Shown here: one piece after another, positions 22,939-30,496 of the stretch
Numbering within the stretch: the stretch's first letter is position 1
Layout of the letters: the number at the start of each line of letters is the position of its first letter
DNA from: an uncultured Leucobacter sp.
Lineage (GTDB): Bacteria > Actinomycetota > Actinomycetes > Actinomycetales > Microbacteriaceae
Length of the DNA: 36,813 bases
Direction: 5' to 3'
Assembly: GCA_937967375.1 (NCBI GenBank)
Contig: CALCJF010000097.1
Location: 1 to 36,813, forward strand
Position numbers and translations under genes: made by a program
Notes under the pieces: model-generated
What the model was told of the DNA's origin: nothing
What the model saw: only the letters and a program-made list of their open reading frames with translations
Database searches by the model: none

Positions 22939-25368
22939 ATGCTTTCAAAGCAACCTTCGTCGCGCGCGTTCTCGCGTAGTCGGCGACCACTATATGCGGT
23001 CGGTGCCGCTGCCATTGCGCTGCCGCTGATGCTATCGTCGACCTCGGCCGCGTACGCCCAAGCCGCTCCGCCCGCCGATGCGATCGAGGCGCTCACCAGC
23101 GGAAACCTGCTGCCCGACTTTCAGAACGACTACCTGTCGCAGGTCGTTCCGGAAAACATCTGGCAGAACGACGTCAAGCTCTCCCATGAGATCGGGCCGC
23201 GTTTGCGGGGCACCGCCGCAGAGATGGAGGCCGTGAACTGGGTAGCCGAAACATTCGCGTCTTACGGTATGGAGACCGAGATCGAAGAGTTTCCGGTGAC
23301 CGCCCAGATCTTCGCTGACGTGGTTCCGAGCCGGTACACCGATGAGTATGCTAGCTGGCAGTTCCGGCCCGCAAACAACGGTGTCTTTACCGGCCAGGAT
23401 GCGCCAGTTACCGGGCAGCTCGTCGATATCGGGTCGACACTCACGGGGATCGCAGAGCGCACTGATCTCGTGGGCAAGATCGTGCTCGCGGACTGGAACA
23501 ATACCGCCGCGACCCGCACTCAGCTGCTCAAGGACCTCAAGACCGCCGGAGTCGCCGCAGTGGTGCTCACCAAGGTTGACGGCATCTCGAGCCCCGAAGC
23601 GTTGCCGAACGTAGGCAACCTCGACGTGACTCTCACCGACATGGTGGTCGTCGGTTCAGCGAACAACCAGGGCAAGCGCATGCGTACCCTGCTCGCAGGG
23701 GGAGACCTCTCGCTGACGATCACGACGGATCGCGGAGCGGCCACGAGCCACAACGCCATCGGCGTGATTCCTGCCGCCAGCGGTGACCCCGAGGCTCCGA
23801 TCATCTACCTCGGTGCCCACATCGACTCGGTGCTCGGCAGCCCCGGTGCGAGCGACAACGGCTCGGGCGTCAGCATCATGCTCGAGATCGCGCGCATCAT
23901 GAGCCAGTACTCGTACGACGCTGAGATTCGCTTCGGCGCATGGGGCGCCGAGGAGTCGGGTTACCAGGGATCGAACTACCACGTGAAGACCGTGATGTCG
24001 CCCGAGGAGCAGGCTCGTACCCTTGGCGCATGGAACATGGATATGGCCGGCACCGCGTACCCCGGCAACCCCGGCCAGGAGTTCAAGTTCTGGGCACTGA
24101 CCGCTGACACGAACCGAGCGCCCCTCGCGCCACACGAGAGCACCGTGCTCGACTTCTCGAACCAGGTGTCGCTGCTCTCGGGTAATGGCGACCTGCCGAT
24201 CGGCACGGTCAGCCGTAGCGATCACCAGCCGTTCCACGACGTGGGCATCAAGGCAGCAGTCTTCAGCTGGATGCACTGGGCCGGCGGCACGAACATCATC
24301 CTTGAGCCCGCCTACCACCAGACGACCGATACGCTCGAGTTCGTTTCGGAGCCGCGCATGGCTCACGCGGCTCGCATTCTCGGCGGCGGTGCGTTCCGTG
24401 CGGCGCTGAGCGCGGCCAACGTTGTGGTAACCGATGCGAATGGCGACCCCGCAGCAAACGCAAAGGTCGCTATGAGTTGCGAGGGTGACGAGGGCTGGCG
24501 CGACGCCGGTGTCACTGACGCGGAGGGCAAGGTGACCACGCTCACTCCGAACACGAGCTGCGACTTCGTCGCGCTGACCGATGACGGCTCACGTGGCTTC
24601 ACCGGCGACGTGGCGATTTCGGCGGCTGCTGACGACATCGCTGTCGAACTCGAGGCTAGCGCCGATCCGGTGATCGCGTTCTCGAGCAACCCGGCGCCTT
24701 CGGCTTCGGGTTGGTTGCAGGCAACGCCCTCGACCGTATTCGTGTCGGCGTCTAACGAATTCGGTGACGCCATCGAGATCGAGTACTCGCTCGACGGTCA
24801 GACCTGGCAGGAGTACGTTGACGGTGTCACCTTCACCGAGCAGGGTGAGCAGGTGCTGTTCGTGCGCGCGACCGACCAGTTCGGCAATGAGAGCGAGTCC
24901 GTGCAGTCGGTAAACATCGACTCTGTGGCTCCCCAGCTGCAGGTGACGGCCGATGCGAAGAAACGGGGTACCGTGAGCGGCACCGCGTCTGACAGCACCT
25001 CCGGTGTCTCCGCGGTGCAGTACCGTATCGGCAACGGTGATTGGGTCGATGTCGAACTCGCGAACCCGAATGACACCGTCACGGTGGCCGCTTTTGCTTC
25101 GGCAGTGAACACTTCGGCCGACTTTGCAGTCGATCTGAAGCTCGGCGCTGAGGCCTCGACGGTGCAGTTCCGCGCCTTCGACGTCGCGGGCAACGTGACG
25201 AACTCCGGCTCGCTGAACTTCGCTGCGGTGCCGGGCGGGCTCTCGAACACCGGCGCTGAGTTTGGTATGTTTGCAGGCATCGCCGCAGCCACCCTGCTGC
25301 TGATGAGCGGTGGCGCGATTCTTGTCGCTCGCCGAATTCGTTCGCAGCGCGTGAGCGAAGAGGCGTAG
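22939..25368 (+). CDS. Secreted, wall-anchored M28 metallopeptidase with PA domain and LSNTG sorting signal
   Basis: Large exported aminopeptidase-like protein, 809 aa from ATG 22939. A signal peptide (SRSRRPLYAVGAAAIALP, cleaved near AYAQA) leads to a region with a protease-associated domain insertion (about residues 110-260), then the M28 zinc-peptidase core. The two-zinc ligands are recognisable as His294 (GAHIDSV), Asp306 (ASDNGSG), Glu338-Glu339 (GAEESGYQGS, catalytic and bridging), Asp368 (NMDMAG) and His460 (YHQTTDT). Next come a carboxypeptidase-regulatory-like repeat (VVVTDANGDPAANAKVAM) and an Ig-like/bacterial surface domain. The C-terminus has LSNTG (768-772), a hydrophobic helix and a basic tail, the pattern of a sortase substrate. 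Upstream ATG 22891 is less likely. It probably trims peptides at the cell wall. Confidence 0.88.
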   Translation: MLSKQPSSRAFSRSRRPLYAVGAAAIALPLMLSSTSAAYAQAAPPADAIEALTSGNLLPDFQNDYLSQVVPENIWQNDVKLSHEIGPRLRGTAAEMEAVNWVAETFASYGMETEIEEFPVTAQIFADVVPSRYTDEYASWQFRPANNGVFTGQDAPVTGQLVDIGSTLTGIAERTDLVGKIVLADWNNTAATRTQLLKDLKTAGVAAVVLTKVDGISSPEALPNVGNLDVTLTDMVVVGSANNQGKRMRTLLAGGDLSLTITTDRGAATSHNAIGVIPAASGDPEAPIIYLGAHIDSVLGSPGASDNGSGVSIMLEIARIMSQYSYDAEIRFGAWGAEESGYQGSNYHVKTVMSPEEQARTLGAWNMDMAGTAYPGNPGQEFKFWALTADTNRAPLAPHESTVLDFSNQVSLLSGNGDLPIGTVSRSDHQPFHDVGIKAAVFSWMHWAGGTNIILEPAYHQTTDTLEFVSEPRMAHAARILGGGAFRAALSAANVVVTDANGDPAANAKVAMSCEGDEGWRDAGVTDAEGKVTTLTPNTSCDFVALTDDGSRGFTGDVAISAAADDIAVELEASADPVIAFSSNPAPSASGWLQATPSTVFVSASNEFGDAIEIEYSLDGQTWQEYVDGVTFTEQGEQVLFVRATDQFGNESESVQSVNIDSVAPQLQVTADAKKRGTVSGTASDSTSGVSAVQYRIGNGDWVDVELANPNDTVTVAAFASAVNTSADFAVDLKLGAEASTVQFRAFDVAGNVTNSGSLNFAAVPGGLSNTGAEFGMFAGIAAATLLLMSGGAILVARRIRSQRVSEEA

Positions 25369-25391
25369 CAGACGCGCCGAAGTGCGATACG

Positions 25392-25427
25392 GGCGGGGCC
25401 ACTGCGAGTGATCGCGGTGGCCCCGCC
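25392..25427. terminator. GC-rich hairpin after the peptidase gene
   Basis: GGCGGGGCCAC (25392-25402) and GTGGCCCCGCC (25417-25427) form a perfect 11-bp stem with a 14-nt loop. It follows the peptidase stop by 23 bp. There is no U-tract, so it may be a U-less actinobacterial-type terminator. Confidence 0.6.
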
Positions 25428-25444
25428 TGCGTGCCTGGTGAGGC

Positions 25445-25450
25445 TAGTCT
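25445..25450 (+). promoter_or_regulatory. Leaderless-type -10 box of the SCP_3 gene
   Basis: TAGTCT ends 6 nt before the ATG at 25457, the spacing for transcription from the start codon. No ribosome site is visible upstream, which agrees with a leaderless message. Confidence 0.55.
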
Positions 25451-25456
25451 GGCAGC

Positions 25457-25822
25457 ATGGCGAAACGACGAATCAGCGAGGGCGACGGCATCGCGGCGCT
25501 TCGTGCGGTGCAGGGAGGCAGCACCGAGCGGCAGCAGCTTGCCACTGCGGTACGGTTTCTGCTCGAAGAGCTCGCGGCGCTCGCACCGGGCAACTCGGTC
25601 GAGGTGCGCGTGCCCCCCTTCGGCGCCACGCAGTGCGTCGCCGGCCCCCGCCACACCCGTGGCACGCCGCCGAACGTGATCGAAACCGACCCCGTCACCT
25701 GGGTTGCGCTCGCGACGGGTTCGCTCGGCTGGGACGATGCGGTTTCGGCGGCGAGGATCAGCGCCTCGGGCACCCGGGCGAACCTCGATGGGCTGCTGCC
25801 GCTTCTGCGCACGCGGAGCTAG
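25457..25822 (+). CDS. Sterol-carrier-like (SCP_3) family protein
   Basis: Small cytosolic protein of 121 aa in the bacterial SCP-orthologue family (SCP_3), very common in actinobacteria near purF/purM. The core VRVPPFGATQCVAGPRHTRG, then TPPNVIETDPVTWVALATG and ASGTRANLDGLLPL, is the diagnostic run. The fold is expected to bind a lipid or other hydrophobic ligand; no biochemical role is established that I can name. ATG 25457 sits right after a leaderless-type box. Neighbours match the usual family context. Confidence 0.85.
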   Translation: MAKRRISEGDGIAALRAVQGGSTERQQLATAVRFLLEELAALAPGNSVEVRVPPFGATQCVAGPRHTRGTPPNVIETDPVTWVALATGSLGWDDAVSAARISASGTRANLDGLLPLLRTRS

Positions 25823-25868
25823 CGGTGCGGTGGGCATTCACTCAGCGGAACCCTGAAAGAATGGGGGC

Positions 25869-26216
25869 ATGTCCAATGCTTCCAACCTTCCCGACGAGCA
25901 CGCGACCCCCGAAGAGGCCGTTGAGGTAGTTGAGAACGTGCACCAACCCGTGCAGGTCGAGCTGCGGCGCTCGGTACGCTACGGCCGAATCATCATCGGG
26001 GCAGTCGTGCTCGGCATCCTTGTCGGCGCTGTCGTCAGCCTGTTCTTTCCTGTGCCCGAGGGTGCGAACTACGAGCTCGGCCAGGTTGCGGGCCTGATGG
26101 CGGTGGTCGGCGGCGCGATCGGTCTTGTCGTCGGCGCGCTGCTTTCGCTGCTGCTCGGGGCGGTCGCTGGGCGCAAGCGAGGCGCTGCGCTGGCTGTACA
26201 GACTGACGTAAGATAA
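25869..26216 (+). CDS. Small two-helix membrane protein
   Basis: Unnamed protein of 115 aa. An acidic N-terminal part (DEHATPEEAVEVVENVH) leads into two membrane helices, at about residues 40-60 (GRIIIGAVVLGILVGAVVSLFF) and 73-97 (Gly/Ala/Val-rich), then a short basic end. The gene sits between the SCP_3 and tatA genes and has no catalytic motif. An AAGAAT (25857-25862) is 6 nt upstream of the ATG, a weaker version of the leaderless pattern. Similar DUF-like proteins occur in the same actinobacterial neighbourhood, but I cannot name the family with certainty. Confidence 0.75.
   Translation: MSNASNLPDEHATPEEAVEVVENVHQPVQVELRRSVRYGRIIIGAVVLGILVGAVVSLFFPVPEGANYELGQVAGLMAVVGGAIGLVVGALLSLLLGAVAGRKRGAALAVQTDVR
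26209..26214 (+). promoter_or_regulatory. Likely -10 box of tatA
   Basis: TAAGAT lies at the end of the small membrane-protein gene and shares its last T with that gene's TAA stop. A leader of about 30 nt to the tatA ATG is implied. No convincing -35 is seen. Confidence 0.35.
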
Positions 26217-26250
26217 CAGGCATACTTCTCTGATCGAAAGCGACATACCA

Positions 26251-26592
26251 ATGGGAAATCTCTTTCACGGGCCAACTCCGTGGATCTTGCTCTTCGTCGT
26301 GCTGTTGTTGTTCGGTGCACCGAAACTGCCGGCGCTCGCGAAGAGCCTTGGCCAGTCGATGAAGATCCTGAAAAAGGAAGTATCGAACCCCGAAGAGCAG
26401 AAGAAGGCTGAGGCAGACGTCGCCTCGAGCCCTGCCGCTCCTGTGACTCCTGCTGAGGCACCCGCTGCCGCCGAGCCGAGCATCGAAGATGAGCTTGCGA
26501 AGGCAAAGGCCGAGGCCGCGGCAGCGAAGGCCGAAGCAGATGCGCTTCGCGCTGCAGCAGCCGAACGCGCCCAGGGCAAAGACGACGCCTAG
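26251..26592 (+). CDS. tatA: Sec-independent twin-arginine translocase subunit TatA
   Basis: Protein of 113 aa of the TatA/TatE type, which oligomerises in the membrane to let folded, twin-arginine-signalled proteins cross. One N-terminal helix (PTPWILLFVVLLLFGAPKLP) ends in the conserved FG hinge, followed by an amphipathic helix (ALAKSLGQSMKILKKEV). The rest is an Ala/Glu/Lys-rich, coiled-coil-like cytoplasmic tail typical of actinobacteria. tatC and tatB are not next to it. A 16-bp hairpin terminator follows. Confidence 0.92.
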   Translation: MGNLFHGPTPWILLFVVLLLFGAPKLPALAKSLGQSMKILKKEVSNPEEQKKAEADVASSPAAPVTPAEAPAAAEPSIEDELAKAKAEAAAAKAEADALRAAAAERAQGKDDA

Positions 26593-26625
26593 ATCCGGCG
26601 CGCGAAGCGCTGATCCCACGCGATA

Positions 26626-26665
26626 AAAAGAACCCGGTACCAACGAAACGGTACCGGGTTCTTTT
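26626..26665. terminator. Bidirectional intrinsic terminator between tatA and purF
   Basis: AAAAGAACCCGGTACC (26626-26641) pairs exactly with GGTACCGGGTTCTTTT (26650-26665): a 16-bp stem, 8-nt loop, with T-runs at the foot on both strands. It lies between the convergent tatA and purF genes and can stop both. Confidence 0.95.
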
Positions 26666-26687
26666 GAGTGCGCGTCTCGCGCGCGGC

Positions 26688-28148
26688 TCAACTGGTCTGC
26701 GTCGCTTCGACGTACGCGAGGTAGTCTTCGCTGACGTTTCCGGCAAGGTAGTTGCCGGTAAAGCAGCTTTCTTCAAGTTCGGTGACGGTGCTCTGGCCCG
26801 CGAGGATCGCGCGGTTCATGCCCTCGACCGTCTGGTAGACGAGGTGATCAGCGCCCATGACCTCGGCGATCTCGCGGTTCGTGCGGCCGTGCGCGATGAG
26901 TTCATTGCGGGTCGGCATGTTGATGCCGTATACGTGCGGGAAGAGCACTGGGGGAGCGGCTGAGGCGAAGGTGACTGACGCTGCGCCAGCTGCCCGTGCC
27001 ATGTCGACGATCTGCCCCGAAGTGGTGCCGCGCACAATCGAATCGTCGACGAGCAGCACGTTCTTGCCGCGAAACTCGGTGCTCATCGCATTGAGCTTTT
27101 GGCGCACGCTCTTCTTGCGTACTGACTGCCCGGGCATGATGAAGGTTCGGCCGACGTATCGGTTCTTGAAGAAGCCCTCCCGGTACTCGACACCGAGCTT
27201 GCTTGCCAGCTGCATCGCGCTTGGGCGACCTGAGTCGGGAATGGGCATGACCACGTCGATGTCGCCCTTCGGCACCTCAGCCACCACCTGCTCGGCGAGC
27301 ACATCGCCGAGGCGCAGGCGCGCATCGTAGACCGAAATGCCGCTCAGCACCGAGTCGGGGCGAGCGAGATAGATGTACTCGAACGAGCAGGGTAGGAGCC
27401 TGGGGTTGGCGGCGCACTGGCGCGAGTGCATCTCACCGTCGGGCGAGATGAAGATCGCCTCCCCGGGGGCCACGTCGCGCACGATCTCGTAGCCACCGGA
27501 CTCGAGCACGAGCGATTCGCTCGCGACGACCCACTCATCGCGCCCACCCTGGCCGCTGCGGCGACCGAGCACGAGCGGGCGAATACCGAAGGGATCGCGA
27601 AACGCGAGCAGGCCGTAGCCAGCGATGAGAGCAATGGCCGCATATGAGCCCTCAACCCGCTCGTGCACGCGAGAGACTGCGTCGAACACCTTGCCCGCGT
27701 CGAGCGTCGGACTGCCAGAAGCATGCTGCAGCTCGTTTGCGAGCACGTTGAGCAGCAGCTCGGTATCGGAGTGAGTGTTCAAGTGACGCCGGTCGACGCT
27801 GTGCATCTCGGCATTCAGCTCGCGAGTGTTCGTCAGATTGCCGTTGTGCACGAGGATGATGCCGTAGGGGGCGTTCACGTAGAAAGGCTGTGCTTCTTCT
27901 TCGCGCGCAGCCGAACCGCTCGTCGCGTAGCGCACGTGCCCGAGCCCGATGTTGCCGAGCAGTGAGCGCATGTCGCGGGTGCGGTAAGCCTCGCGCACCT
28001 GGCCGCTGGCCTTCACCATGTGAAACTGACTGCCGTCGGCGGTCGCGATGCCCGTGGAGTCTTGGCCGCGGTGTTGCAGTAGGAGCAGGGCGTCATAGAC
28101 CTGCTGGTTAACGGGTTCGTGAGAGACGATGCCTACGATGCCGCACAT
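26688..28148 (-). CDS. purF: Amidophosphoribosyltransferase
   Basis: First committed enzyme of purine synthesis: glutamine-derived ammonia displaces pyrophosphate of PRPP to form phosphoribosylamine. At 486 aa it has the normal two domains. The Ntn glutaminase domain opens with MCGIVGIV, where Cys2 becomes the N-terminal nucleophile after Met removal, with no propeptide. The C-terminal phosphoribosyltransferase domain carries LLVDDSIVRGTTSGQIV, the PRPP-binding loop. The start must be the ATG at 28148; an open frame upstream to 28334 does not code. AGGAG lies about 12 nt before it. A TAGACT (28202-28207, minus strand) is a plausible -10. It is divergent from purM. Confidence 0.97.
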   Translation of the reverse strand: MCGIVGIVSHEPVNQQVYDALLLLQHRGQDSTGIATADGSQFHMVKASGQVREAYRTRDMRSLLGNIGLGHVRYATSGSAAREEEAQPFYVNAPYGIILVHNGNLTNTRELNAEMHSVDRRHLNTHSDTELLLNVLANELQHASGSPTLDAGKVFDAVSRVHERVEGSYAAIALIAGYGLLAFRDPFGIRPLVLGRRSGQGGRDEWVVASESLVLESGGYEIVRDVAPGEAIFISPDGEMHSRQCAANPRLLPCSFEYIYLARPDSVLSGISVYDARLRLGDVLAEQVVAEVPKGDIDVVMPIPDSGRPSAMQLASKLGVEYREGFFKNRYVGRTFIMPGQSVRKKSVRQKLNAMSTEFRGKNVLLVDDSIVRGTTSGQIVDMARAAGAASVTFASAAPPVLFPHVYGINMPTRNELIAHGRTNREIAEVMGADHLVYQTVEGMNRAILAGQSTVTELEESCFTGNYLAGNVSEDYLAYVEATQTS

Positions 28149-28239
28149 GTATTCGTGATGCTCCTGCGAGTCGACCGAGCGTCGCCTGCCGCGACCCGAT
28201 AAGTCTACTCTGCCCGTGCGTGCAGGTAGGCTTGTAAGA
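28149..28239. promoter_or_regulatory. purF/purM divergent promoter region
   Basis: A 91-bp gap that must hold promoters for both purine genes. Plus strand: TAGGCT (28227-28232) 7 nt before the purM GTG. Minus strand: TAGACT (28202-28207) for purF. No PurR-type palindrome or purine riboswitch is recognised. Confidence 0.55.
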
Positions 28240-29349
28240 GTGAGCGAACAGAGCAACGCATACGCACAGGCCGGAGTAGACACCGCGGCGGGCGATCTCG
28301 CCGTAGAACTGATGAAATCGGCGGTCGCGCGCACGCACGGCCCCGAGGTGCTCGGGGGAGTGGGCGGCTTCGCAGGCCTCTTCGACGCGAGCGCGCTGCT
28401 GCGCTACAAGCGACCTCTGCTTGCCTCGTCGACCGACGGCGTCGGCACGAAGGTTGCGATTGCGCAGGCGATTGATAAGCACGACACCATCGGTCAAGAC
28501 CTCGTCGCAATGGTCGTAGACGACATCGTGGTGGTCGGCGCGAAGCCGCTCGTCATGACCGATTACATCGCCTGCGGCAAGGTGGTACCCGAGCGCATCG
28601 CGTCGATCGTGCGCGGCATTGCCGAGGCCTGCGAGGCCACTGGTACGGCACTCGTCGGTGGCGAAACCGCTGAGCACCCCGGTCTGCTTGGCCCTGACGA
28701 CTACGACGTTGCGGGCGCCGCCGTTGGTGTGGTCGAGGCCGACGATCTGCTGAGCCCCGCCCGCGTGAACGACGGCGATGTCGTATTGGCGATGGGCGCC
28801 TCTGGTCTGCATTCGAACGGTTTCTCGCTCGTGCGACACATTCTCGCCGGGCGTGACATTCTGTACACCGATCACTGCGACGAGCTCGGTGCGACCTACG
28901 GTGAGGCCCTGCTCGAGCCGACCGCCCTCTACACCGGCCCGCTGCTGCGGGTGCTCGAGAACCCCTCGCTTGCGGGTGCGATCCACTCGCTCAGCCACGT
29001 TACCGGTGGCGGCATTGCTGCCAATCTCGCCCGCGTGCTTCCAGTCGGCTCATGGGTTGAGCTGGATCGCAGCACCTGGTCGCCGCTGCCCGTATTCAGG
29101 CACCTCGCCGACCTCGGCGGTCACTCGCTCGAGAGCCTCGAGGGTGCGTGGAACCTCGGGGTTGGCATGTTCGCCGTGGTCGATGCATCGCAGGCGGCTG
29201 CCGTCTCGGCAGCGCTGACCGCCGAGGGCCTCAAGGTGTGGCAGGCGGGTGTCATCAGCACGAGCGAGCGCGACTTTGCCGGCTTCGAGCAGGGCGCGAA
29301 GGGCGTCGACGGGGGCGCTGTGCGGCTGGTCGGGAGCTTCGCCGACTAA
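28240..29349 (+). CDS. purM: Phosphoribosylformylglycinamidine cyclo-ligase (AIR synthetase)
   Basis: Closes the imidazole ring of FGAM with ATP to give aminoimidazole ribonucleotide, step 5 of the pathway. At 369 aa from GTG 28240 it opens VSEQSNAYAQAGVD, as homologues do. Motifs are SSTDGVGTKV, DIVVVGAKPLVMTDY, LVGGETAEHPGL and HVTGGGIAANLARVLP. A GTG at 28216 would add eight residues, but TAGGCT 7 nt before 28240 argues for a leaderless start there. It is divergent from purF and convergent with the DUF3073 gene. Confidence 0.96.
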   Translation: MSEQSNAYAQAGVDTAAGDLAVELMKSAVARTHGPEVLGGVGGFAGLFDASALLRYKRPLLASSTDGVGTKVAIAQAIDKHDTIGQDLVAMVVDDIVVVGAKPLVMTDYIACGKVVPERIASIVRGIAEACEATGTALVGGETAEHPGLLGPDDYDVAGAAVGVVEADDLLSPARVNDGDVVLAMGASGLHSNGFSLVRHILAGRDILYTDHCDELGATYGEALLEPTALYTGPLLRVLENPSLAGAIHSLSHVTGGGIAANLARVLPVGSWVELDRSTWSPLPVFRHLADLGGHSLESLEGAWNLGVGMFAVVDASQAAAVSAALTAEGLKVWQAGVISTSERDFAGFEQGAKGVDGGAVRLVGSFAD

Positions 29350-29353
29350 GGCT

Positions 29354-29393
29354 GCGCAGCGCAGCGCGCAGAGTGCCGCGCGGTGCGCTGCGC
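29354..29393. terminator. Long GC hairpin after purM
   Basis: GCGCAGCGCA (29354-29363) pairs with TGCGCTGCGC (29384-29393), and an inner GCGCG/CGCGC (29364-29368 and 29377-29381) extends it. No U-tract follows. It separates purM from the convergent DUF3073 gene and is a likely U-less terminator. Confidence 0.6.
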
Positions 29394-29431
29394 CGTGACG
29401 ACGCGGTTGAGAACACGCTCAACCGCCGAGG

Positions 29432-29620
29432 CTACTCCTCGTCGTCGAAGTCGTCTTCGTCGTCGTTGTACTTATCGGCGTACTCGGCCCAGGCATCTTC
29501 TTCGGAAGAAGTATGCGTAGCCAGCTCGCGCTGAAGTTGCGAAAGATCAGTATTCGGGCTGAAATACTTCAACTCCCGAGCGACTTTGGTGTGCTTTGCT
29601 TTTTGACGGCCGCGCCCCAC
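29432..29620 (-). CDS. DUF3073 family protein
   Basis: Small soluble protein of 62 aa. A basic start (GRGRQKAKHTKVARELKYFS) is followed by a helix and a very acidic end (YNDDEDDFDDEE), which is the DUF3073 pattern found across actinobacteria next to purM. Function unknown. The GTG at 29620 has GGGGG with 6-nt spacing. Confidence 0.88.
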   Translation of the reverse strand: MGRGRQKAKHTKVARELKYFSPNTDLSQLQRELATHTSSEEDAWAEYADKYNDDEDDFDDEE

Positions 29621-29801
29621 GCGTGACCCCCTTACACATTCGGGCCTCGCGAAAGGTCTGTTCTCGCGAAGCGCTGCTCAATTAACGCAAAATGGACGTA
29701 TAGCACCGATCTTAGCACTGAACTGGGGGCACTCGTATCGCTCACAGCGTCACCGAAGCATTGCGTGCCGGATCGATACCGGAGACATGCCTGTCCAGGG
29801 A

Positions 29802-29807
29802 TACGAT
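29802..29807 (+). promoter_or_regulatory. Leaderless-type -10 box of the neocarzinostatin-like gene
   Basis: TACGAT ends 6 nt before the ATG at 29814, the same geometry as for purD and the SCP_3 gene. Confidence 0.5.
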
Positions 29808-29813
29808 GTGAGC

Positions 29814-30464
29814 ATGAACGATCGGGTCGCACGGGGAGGCAATTCGCGGCGCGTGCTTTTGGTGGTGCTCGCGGTTGCCATTCTTGCGCTGCTGGGTGCA
29901 GCGGCGGCGGTCGTCGTGCCGATTCTGACGCATCAGAGTGCGGGCGGCTCGGGGCAGAAGCTGCCCACCGACTTTGCTGCCACTGCCGAGGCGAAGGGAG
30001 CAGATGGTCGCACGCGCGTGCTTTCGGTCGAGACTCTCGACGGGGAGCCTGCCGACCTCTCGAAGCTGCGCGCGGGCGAAGAGGTCGTGGTGCGCGGCAG
30101 CGGCTACGACCCGGCGATCGGAATCTATGTCTCGATCTGTCTGGTTCCCGAGAAGGCGGGCACGAAGCCTTCGCCCTGCCTCGGCGGGCTACCGGAGGGT
30201 GCGATGGAGGGTGAAGCCGCGGGCACCGATAAAGCTTTGTCGAGCGCGTGGATCACCGACGACTGGGCATGGAAGGCCTTCGCCAATAAGGGCTACGACG
30301 ACCCTGATCGGGGTGCCTTCGAGGTGCACCTGCTCGTGCCCCCCGCTGCGCAAGAGGGCATCGATTGCAACGTGCAGCAGTGCGCGATCACCACGCGAGC
30401 CGACCACACGGCTGCCACAGATCGCGTGCAAGACATGCAGCTACCAGTCGCGTTCGCGGGCTAA
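29814..30464 (+). CDS. Membrane-anchored neocarzinostatin-like protein
   Basis: Protein of 216 aa with one N-terminal membrane helix (about residues 13-38), a linker, and an exported beta-rich domain. The domain reads LRAGEEVVVRGSGYDP, then YVSICLVPEKAG, then GIDCNVQQCAITTRADH and a closing PVAFAG. This is the pattern of the neocarzinostatin-apoprotein family: a conserved opening, and Cys pairs in VSIC/SPC and DC/QC. The Streptomyces members bind enediyne chromophores, but the wider family is common in actinobacteria with no known ligand. ATG 29814 follows TACGAT by 6 nt; a Met at 29787 is rejected for that reason. No neighbour suggests an antibiotic cluster. Confidence 0.7.
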   Translation: MNDRVARGGNSRRVLLVVLAVAILALLGAAAAVVVPILTHQSAGGSGQKLPTDFAATAEAKGADGRTRVLSVETLDGEPADLSKLRAGEEVVVRGSGYDPAIGIYVSICLVPEKAGTKPSPCLGGLPEGAMEGEAAGTDKALSSAWITDDWAWKAFANKGYDDPDRGAFEVHLLVPPAAQEGIDCNVQQCAITTRADHTAATDRVQDMQLPVAFAG

Positions 30465-30496
30465 GAACCTTGGCGCGCAGAGCGGGTGGGTCGCCG

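Noticed and set aside
28216..28239. GTG at 28216 as the purM start
   Set aside because: The -10-like TAGGCT lies inside this stretch and the family N-terminus aligns with the GTG at 28240.
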